NCBI GenBank assembly: GCA_036732755.1
Contig: DAINBU010000096.1
Span: forward strand, 1 to 19,878
Source of the DNA: DASRRB01 sp036732755
GTDB taxonomy: Bacteria > Planctomycetota > B15-G4 > SIAN01
Direction of reading: 5' to 3'
Length of the DNA: 19,878 nucleotides
Shown: piece after piece, positions 14,373 through 19,878 of the stretch
How positions within the stretch are numbered: the first letter of the stretch is position 1
Layout of the letters: every line of letters starts with the position of its first letter
Translations under genes and position numbers: made by a program
The notes under the pieces: generated by a model
Databases searched by the model: none
What the model was told of the DNA's origin: nothing
The model's input: only the letters and a program-made list of their open reading frames with translations

Positions 14373-16214
14373 ATGTTCACAAGAACCGTGGCCCGCGCCG
14401 TCCTCGTCGTCGCGGCGCCGCTCGCCGCCGGCTGCTCGCGCGAATCGACGAGTCCCGAGGCGCCTTCCGCCGCGAGCCCCTCCACGAAGTCGGCGCCGCC
14501 GGCGCGTCCGGTGCCGCACTTCACGGAAGTGCTCCCGAAGTCGGGCATCGCGTTCCGCCACCACTTCCTCGACAGCGAGAGCGGCTCCAACTACCGCATC
14601 AACCCCTACGACCACGGGAGCGGCGTCTTCGTCGCCGACGTGGACGGCGACGGACGCGACGACGTCTACTTCCTCGACTTCCTCGGCCCGGCCGCGCTCT
14701 ACCTGAACCGCGGCGGGATGAAGTTCGAGGACGTCACCGCGAAGGCGGGCGTCGGTCTCGACCGCGCGATCAAGATCGGCGCGGCGTTCGGCGACTACGA
14801 CCAGGACGGCGACGTCGACCTCTACGTCACGACCTGCCGCGGCGGGAACCACCTGTTCCAGAACGACGGCCACGGCGTCTTCACCGACGTCACGAAGAAG
14901 GCCGGCGTCGGATACGTCGGCCATTCGAGCGCGGCGACCTGGTTCGACTACGACCTCGACGGCGACCTCGACCTGTTCGTCTGCAACGTCGGGAAGTTCA
15001 CCGTCGACACCATCAGCAAGGAGGCGAACTGGGTCTACGAGGGGGTCGCGCTCCCCTTCAACGAGGTGGTCAAGACGCCCGACGCGCGTCTGCCGGGCGA
15101 AGGGTGCATCCTCTACCGCAACGGGGGCGACGGGACGTTCCGCGACGCGACGCGCGAGGCCGGCATCGACGCCGCGGAATGGAACGGCGACGCGGCCGTG
15201 GCCGACATGGACCTCGACGGCGACCCCGACCTCTACGTCTCGAACATGTTCGGGACGAACCACCTGCTGCGGAACCGCGGCGACGGGAAGTTCGAGGACA
15301 TCACGGCGGTCGCGCTGCGGCGCACGAGCTGGGGCGGGATGGGGGCGCGCTTCTTCGACGCCGACGGCGACGAGTACCCCGACCTCTATGTCGTCGACAT
15401 GCACTCCGACATGTGGGTCACCCCCGCGGAGAAGGATCGCCTCCAGCCGGCCGCCAAGTTCGACACGCCGCTCGGCGACTACCCCGAGCACTGGAAGGTG
15501 GTGAAGAGCGCCGACGACACGCGCGCCGCGAGCGTCCTGTTCGGCAACACCTTCTTCCACAACCGCGGCAACGGGACCTTCGACGAGCGGTCGGCGGCGG
15601 CGAACCTCGAAACGTGGTGGCCGTGGGGGATCGCGGCCGGCGACTTCGACGACGACGGCTCCGAGGACGTCTACGTCCCGGCCGGGATGGGCTTCCCGTT
15701 CTTCTACTGGCCCAACTCGTTCCTCCTGAACGACGGTGCCGGCGTCTTCACCGAGTGCGCGCAGGCGGCCGGCCTCACGCTCGATCCGGCGCACGAGAAC
15801 ATCGAGGGGGCGAAGATCCAGGACGCGCCGCTGGCGAAGAGCTCGCGCGCGGCGGCGGTCGCCGACTTCGACGGCGACGGCGCTCTCGATCTCGTGGTCA
15901 ACAACTTCAACCACGAGCCGTTCCTCTTCAAGAACGACGCGCCGCGCGGCCACTCGCTGCGCCTGCGCCTGCGCGACCGCGCCAAGGCGCCGGCGTACGG
16001 CGCGCGCGTGCGCGTCGTCACGAAGTCGAAGACCTGGTCGCGCCAGCTCGCCAACGCACAGGGCTACCTCACGCAGTCGAGCGCCACGCTGCACGTCGGG
16101 CTCGGCGCGCTGACCGAGGTCGACCGCGTCGAGATCTTCTGGCCCGGCACCAAGACGGCGCAGGTGGTCGAGCACCCGAAGGTCGACCAGGTCGTGACGA
16201 TCGACCAGCCGTGA
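14373..16214 (+). CDS. CRTAC1-type lipoprotein with FG-GAP/VCBS repeats and ASPIC/UnbV domain
   Basis: This 613-aa protein begins with a lipoprotein-type signal, MFTRTVARAVLVVAAPLAAG and Cys21, so it is probably membrane-anchored outside the cytoplasm. A Ser/Pro/Ala linker (22-47) follows. Seven DxDxDG-type calcium-binding repeats mark a beta-propeller: DVDGDGRDD (89), DYDQDGDVD (141), DYDLDGDLD (192), DMDLDGDPD (278), DADGDEYPD (329), DFDDDGSED (424) and DFDGDGALD (498). Residues about 541-610 match the ASPIC/UnbV domain (NAQGYLTQSS, VDRVEIFWPG). The family is abundant in planctomycetes and Acidobacteria; its role is thought to be extracellular binding or adhesion, and no enzymatic activity is established. 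GGAG at 14359-14362 lies 10 nt before the ATG. It follows the aminotransferase by 47 bp and ends 19 bp from the convergent sigma-fusion gene. Confidence 0.93.
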   Translation: MFTRTVARAVLVVAAPLAAGCSRESTSPEAPSAASPSTKSAPPARPVPHFTEVLPKSGIAFRHHFLDSESGSNYRINPYDHGSGVFVADVDGDGRDDVYFLDFLGPAALYLNRGGMKFEDVTAKAGVGLDRAIKIGAAFGDYDQDGDVDLYVTTCRGGNHLFQNDGHGVFTDVTKKAGVGYVGHSSAATWFDYDLDGDLDLFVCNVGKFTVDTISKEANWVYEGVALPFNEVVKTPDARLPGEGCILYRNGGDGTFRDATREAGIDAAEWNGDAAVADMDLDGDPDLYVSNMFGTNHLLRNRGDGKFEDITAVALRRTSWGGMGARFFDADGDEYPDLYVVDMHSDMWVTPAEKDRLQPAAKFDTPLGDYPEHWKVVKSADDTRAASVLFGNTFFHNRGNGTFDERSAAANLETWWPWGIAAGDFDDDGSEDVYVPAGMGFPFFYWPNSFLLNDGAGVFTECAQAAGLTLDPAHENIEGAKIQDAPLAKSSRAAAVADFDGDGALDLVVNNFNHEPFLFKNDAPRGHSLRLRLRDRAKAPAYGARVRVVTKSKTWSRQLANAQGYLTQSSATLHVGLGALTEVDRVEIFWPGTKTAQVVEHPKVDQVVTIDQP

Positions 16215-16233
16215 GAGCCGAGCCGCGGCAGGG

Positions 16234-19200
16234 TCAGCGGCGCAGCAAGGCTTCGACCGGCGCGTCGCGGACCTCGAAAGCGACGGAGGCGAGAGACGTT
16301 ACGCCGTCGCGCGCGAGTGCGCGCGCGACGTAGCGGCCGGGGTCGAGCCGCAGCCGCGGCGCGAGCTCACCGAGGCGGCGGCGCGCGACGACGCGACCGC
16401 GCTCGTCGACGACGATCGCCGAGTCCGCGGACCGGCCCGATTCCTCGACGTGGAACGTCACGGGAACGCCCTCGCTCGAGAAAAGGCGCACCTCGTCGGG
16501 CACGGTGCCGGTCGTGACGAGCGTCTCGGCGTGCGACGCGCGCTGCGGGTCCTCGATGCGGATCTCGTAGGTCGAGCGCCCGACTTCGAATTCGAAGGTC
16601 CCGTCCGCGGCGGCGGCGAAACGGCGCGAGTTGCCCCGCGACTGCCACGACGTCCCGCGGCCGACGTCCTCGACGGCGACCGTGCACGCGACCGGTCTCC
16701 CCTCACCGTCGACGACGCGCCCGCGAAGTTTCTTCGTCGTGCCCAGTTCGAGGGTGCCGAGGTCGTTCAGGCCCGCGAGCAGCCGGACGACGCGCTCGAT
16801 CCGTTCGTGCTCCGCGACCTCGATGATCACCTTGCCCTCGCCCGGAACCAGGCCGGCGATCTCGCGCGTCCCGGCGTCGTCGACGGGCTTCGACGCATCG
16901 CGGATCGGTCCGAAGACCCAACCGAGCGACACGACGTGGAACTCGGTCGGCGTCAAGGCGGCGCCGGTCGTCGCGTCGACGAGCCGGACTCGCAGCGTCG
17001 CCCGCACGGCATCGACCCTCTCGCGATCGACCCGGAACTCGATCGCTCCATCCGTCGCGCCGATCCGCTCCGTCTCGAGGACCTTACCGCCGCACGTGAG
17101 GCTCGCGAACGCCTCCCCGTCCGATTCGAGCACGAGCGTTCCCTCCGAATACTCGTTCCCGACGCGCGAGGGCTCGAAGCCCGAAGGCGCAGCCCACGCG
17201 AAACGGCCTACCCTCGCGTTGCCGGAGGCCTCGACGTCCGCGTCGCTTCCGCCGATCTCGAGCGGATCCGCCGTCGCCGTGACGTCGAGGCGTGGGCCGC
17301 TGTCGATGCGTTCGAAATCTGTCGCGAAGCGCTTCAATGGATCGCCGGTCGCGCCGTCGACGAGCGTGACGGCGATCTCGCGGCGCGGTGCAGGCGCGAA
17401 GTCGTGCCGGAACGGGAGTGACGAATCGGGGACCTCGATCCACTCGATTCGGCCGAGGCGGCTCGCACCGAACCCGACGAGTTCGGCCCGACCGGGCGCG
17501 ACGCCCGCGAACGCGTAGCAGCCGCCGTGGAGGACGTCGTCGATCCGGCGCTGGTCCGTCCCGATCGCCGTCATCCATCCCTCCTGCAATTCGGCGGCGC
17601 TCGAGCCGACGACCCGGCCGTAGACGACGGTGCCGACCGGATCGCGCGACAAGTGCGATACGAGCGGGCTCACTCCGTTCCCGGTCGTGTCGCCGCCGCG
17701 CTTCGACGTGATCCGACTCGGCCCCGGAAGCTCCGGCAGCGCGACGATGGTCGGCTCGGCTCCGACCGTGAAGTCGAGCCGTGCGAGCTCCTCGCCTTCG
17801 CGTCGCACCGTCAGCCGGTAGTCGCCCGGGAGCAGGCGCAGATCACCGATCGCGAAGCGCGACCAGACCGGAGTCCCCTCCTTCGTCGTGATCTCGAAGA
17901 TCGTGGGCAGCAGTGGAGTCGTGCCGCGGTCCTCGAAATGAACTTGGGTGCCGCGCGCGACGCGGACCTCGATCGGCGCGGTCGGACCGCGGGTCAGATC
18001 GACGAGCAGGCGGTTCTCCGCCGTGTCGGGCCCGCCGGCGTGGACGAGGTAGCGGCTGCGCGCGAGCGTGACGATGCGGATGCCGCCGGTGGGATCGTTC
18101 GAGAAACTCCAGCGATCGTCGAGCGGCATTCCGGGATTCCACCTCCCGACGTCGATCCAGGACGTTCCACCGTCGAGCACCTTCCCGTGTTCGTCGACCA
18201 CCCGTCCGGTCACTTCCTGCGCCGGCTCGAGGTCGAACGTGCCGAGGTCGGTGACGCCCGCCGGTTCGACCCGCGCCTCGAACTCCCACATACCGAAAAC
18301 GCAGGTGAGGATGCCCGGCGCGACGTGCGTGAAGACGGCGACGCCGTCGGCGTCCGTCTTCGCCTCGAACCGGCCCCAGTTCTGACTGTCGCTCATCCGG
18401 AGCGGCACGTCCGAGACGGGACGAGCGTCGGAGCCGCTCACGCAGCGGACACGCACCGTCGCGAGCGCGGCCCGGATCGCCGCGGGGTCGACGACGAGCG
18501 CGATCCCGCCGCCAGCGTCGTCGGGCTTCGCGACGAAGGTCGATCCGACGGCGACGTTCTTCAGCGCCGCGATCGCATGGAACGGCGCGGCGCGTTCGAG
18601 GAGCAGGACGCCGTCGAAGCCTTCCGGCAGCGGCATCTCATCGCTGCCGTTCCGCGCGAAGCGCCCATCCGGAACGATCCATCGCGCGAGGGTCGCGCGC
18701 ACCTCCATGCAACAATCAGTCAGCGGCAGGGGAGCCGTCGGCACCGTCGGCAGCGCGAGGACTGCGAGATGGTGCAGCGGGAAGTCAGGATCGTCCGCGG
18801 CCACCGCATCGGCGAGTCGACGCCCATCGGGCGCGAGCAGTCGGACCGGGACGACGAGCTTCCGAGCGAAGACCAGATCGAGCCGCAGCGCCTCGACGTC
18901 CGGCGCGACCGTGAAATCGCGTTCGATCGTGGCGAACCCCTCGCGTTCGGCGTGCAGGCGGTAGCGACCCGGTTCGAGGCCGGCGACCGCGTAGCTGCCG
19001 CGCTCGCCGTAGAAGTCCCAGGGTTGCTGGCGTGTCGGCGCCCGCGCCTCGTCCGCCGAGAGCGCACCGACCGAGAGGCTGACCTTCTCCATCGTCGCGC
19101 CGTCGTCAGCGACGAGCGCCCCGTAGGCGAAGTGGACCGGCAGCGCTTCGGGCACGACGGTGTCACGTGTGGCCTCGCGCTCGTCGGCACACGCGCTCGC

Positions 19201-19878
19201 CGGCTCCGCCGCGCGGTTCGAGTTCGTCGGCGTGGACGACGCCAGTCCGGTCGGATCATTTGCGCGCGGCATCGCGACAGCCGCGGCGACCTTCGGCGTG
19301 AATCGCTCGGCGGATGTCGACCTCCACCAGATCCAGCCCGCGCCCGCCATCGCGAGCACCCCCGCTGCGAGGGCGACCTGCACCTTCGTCATGGCAATAG
19401 CCCCCGCGCCCGCGCCGCTCGCCAGCGCCGCGAACCCCCCGAGCCAGTCCTCCCGCTTTCCCCCGTGATCGGCGTCGAGCTGCTCCCGGATCCGGTCGAG
19501 TCCTCGTTTCAGCCGCTGCCGCACCGCTTCCTCGCTCGCGCCGACGCGCGCGGCGATCTGCGCCGCGCGCAGCCCGTCGAAGAAGCGCAGCAGGACGACC
19601 GTGCGCGTCGGATCGTCGAGCGCGAGCACGCGCCCGACCAACTCCCGGTGCAGCGCGGCGCGCGCGACGACGTCGGCGGTCGCCGGCTGCGACTCGGGGA
19701 GCGCCGCCGCCTGCTCACGGCGCGCGCGCCGTCCGGTCGTGCGCGCGAACTGGCGCGCGACGTTGCGGACGACGCGGTCGAGCCAGACCCGCAGCGCGGC
19801 GGCGGATCCCGGCGGATGGGCGAGCGCGGCCGCCCACGTCTCCGGCAGCGCGAGCGCCGAGGCTATGGTGGCGGCCGC
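16234..19878 (-). CDS. ECF-type sigma factor fused to a membrane segment and large beta-rich tail (5' end outside window)
   Basis: The open frame continues unbroken from the right window edge for 1214 residues, so the N terminus is missing. Visible residues 33-60 (RVWLDRVVRNVARQFARTTG and what follows) are the end of sigma region 2. Residues about 87-134 (LDDPTRTVVLLRFFDGL, then QIAARVGASEEAVRQRLKRG) are region 4 with its helix-turn-helix. A hydrophobic segment (VQVALAAGVLAMAGAGWIWW, about 166-185) comes next. Then about 1000 residues of beta-sandwich domains resemble carboxypeptidase regulatory-like repeats, for example YAVAGLEPGRYRLHAEREGF (about 296-315) and LRGRVVDGEGRPVACTVAVE near the C terminus. 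An ATG at 19392 (residue about 163) lies just before the membrane segment and could start a separate product, but no stop separates the parts. I infer a membrane-tethered sigma factor. Confidence 0.88.
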   Translation of the reverse strand, partial: AAATIASALALPETWAAALAHPPGSAAALRVWLDRVVRNVARQFARTTGRRARREQAAALPESQPATADVVARAALHRELVGRVLALDDPTRTVVLLRFFDGLRAAQIAARVGASEEAVRQRLKRGLDRIREQLDADHGGKREDWLGGFAALASGAGAGAIAMTKVQVALAAGVLAMAGAGWIWWRSTSAERFTPKVAAAVAMPRANDPTGLASSTPTNSNRAAEPASACADEREATRDTVVPEALPVHFAYGALVADDGATMEKVSLSVGALSADEARAPTRQQPWDFYGERGSYAVAGLEPGRYRLHAEREGFATIERDFTVAPDVEALRLDLVFARKLVVPVRLLAPDGRRLADAVAADDPDFPLHHLAVLALPTVPTAPLPLTDCCMEVRATLARWIVPDGRFARNGSDEMPLPEGFDGVLLLERAAPFHAIAALKNVAVGSTFVAKPDDAGGGIALVVDPAAIRAALATVRVRCVSGSDARPVSDVPLRMSDSQNWGRFEAKTDADGVAVFTHVAPGILTCVFGMWEFEARVEPAGVTDLGTFDLEPAQEVTGRVVDEHGKVLDGGTSWIDVGRWNPGMPLDDRWSFSNDPTGGIRIVTLARSRYLVHAGGPDTAENRLLVDLTRGPTAPIEVRVARGTQVHFEDRGTTPLLPTIFEITTKEGTPVWSRFAIGDLRLLPGDYRLTVRREGEELARLDFTVGAEPTIVALPELPGPSRITSKRGGDTTGNGVSPLVSHLSRDPVGTVVYGRVVGSSAAELQEGWMTAIGTDQRRIDDVLHGGCYAFAGVAPGRAELVGFGASRLGRIEWIEVPDSSLPFRHDFAPAPRREIAVTLVDGATGDPLKRFATDFERIDSGPRLDVTATADPLEIGGSDADVEASGNARVGRFAWAAPSGFEPSRVGNEYSEGTLVLESDGEAFASLTCGGKVLETERIGATDGAIEFRVDRERVDAVRATLRVRLVDATTGAALTPTEFHVVSLGWVFGPIRDASKPVDDAGTREIAGLVPGEGKVIIEVAEHERIERVVRLLAGLNDLGTLELGTTKKLRGRVVDGEGRPVACTVAVEDVGRGTSWQSRGNSRRFAAAADGTFEFEVGRSTYEIRIEDPQRASHAETLVTTGTVPDEVRLFSSEGVPVTFHVEESGRSADSAIVVDERGRVVARRRLGELAPRLRLDPGRYVARALARDGVTSLASVAFEVRDAPVEALLRR

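Noticed and set aside
14217..16175. Minus-strand frame of 652 codons opposite the FG-GAP lipoprotein gene
   Set aside because: Val/Asp/Arg-rich repeat pattern is the mirror of the DxDxDG-coding repeats; no independent evidence.

Overview
The window is very GC-rich bacterial DNA (well over 70% by eye) with densely packed genes and mostly no Shine-Dalgarno sequence. Three features suggest a planctomycete-like bacterium: an ECF-type sigma factor joined to a membrane anchor and a giant beta-rich tail, an FG-GAP/ASPIC-UnbV lipoprotein, and a membrane-fused spermidine-synthase-like protein. This placement is inferred from gene style; no rRNA or marker phylogeny is available, and other GC-rich phyla such as Myxococcota are not excluded.

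Layout. At the left edge a minus-strand YbgC/FadM-type acyl-CoA thioesterase (47-499) diverges from two small overlapping membrane-protein genes (about 567-1007 and 1004-1201). Positions 1202-2060 carry no convincing gene. They hold two inverted copies of a roughly 255-bp repeat whose own ends are inverted repeats. A third, truncated copy lies at the window's left edge and supplies the stop codon of the thioesterase gene. Next is a minus-strand pair, aroB then dprA (shikimate pathway and DNA uptake/recombination). It diverges from a plus-strand overlapping trio: folC (folate), a 172-aa protein of unknown function, and a 1057-aa protein with multiple membrane segments, a spermidine-synthase-like domain and a TPR-like tail.

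The right half has a minus-strand pair, a soluble aldehyde dehydrogenase followed after 2 bp by a secreted PHP/DUF3604-type (CehA/McbA-like) metallohydrolase. It diverges from a PLP aminotransferase and a calcium-motif-rich CRTAC1-type lipoprotein. The right edge is filled by a minus-strand ORF of at least 1214 aa, open at its 5' end: sigma-70 regions 2 (partial) and 4, a membrane segment, then about 1000 residues of carboxypeptidase-regulatory-like beta domains.

Most genes are housekeeping or common accessory types. The most unusual items are the sigma factor fused to a large probable extracytoplasmic region, and the structured repeat family placed directly 3' of three genes in the same relative orientation. 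No tRNA, rRNA, CRISPR array, insertion sequence with transposase, or phage gene was seen.
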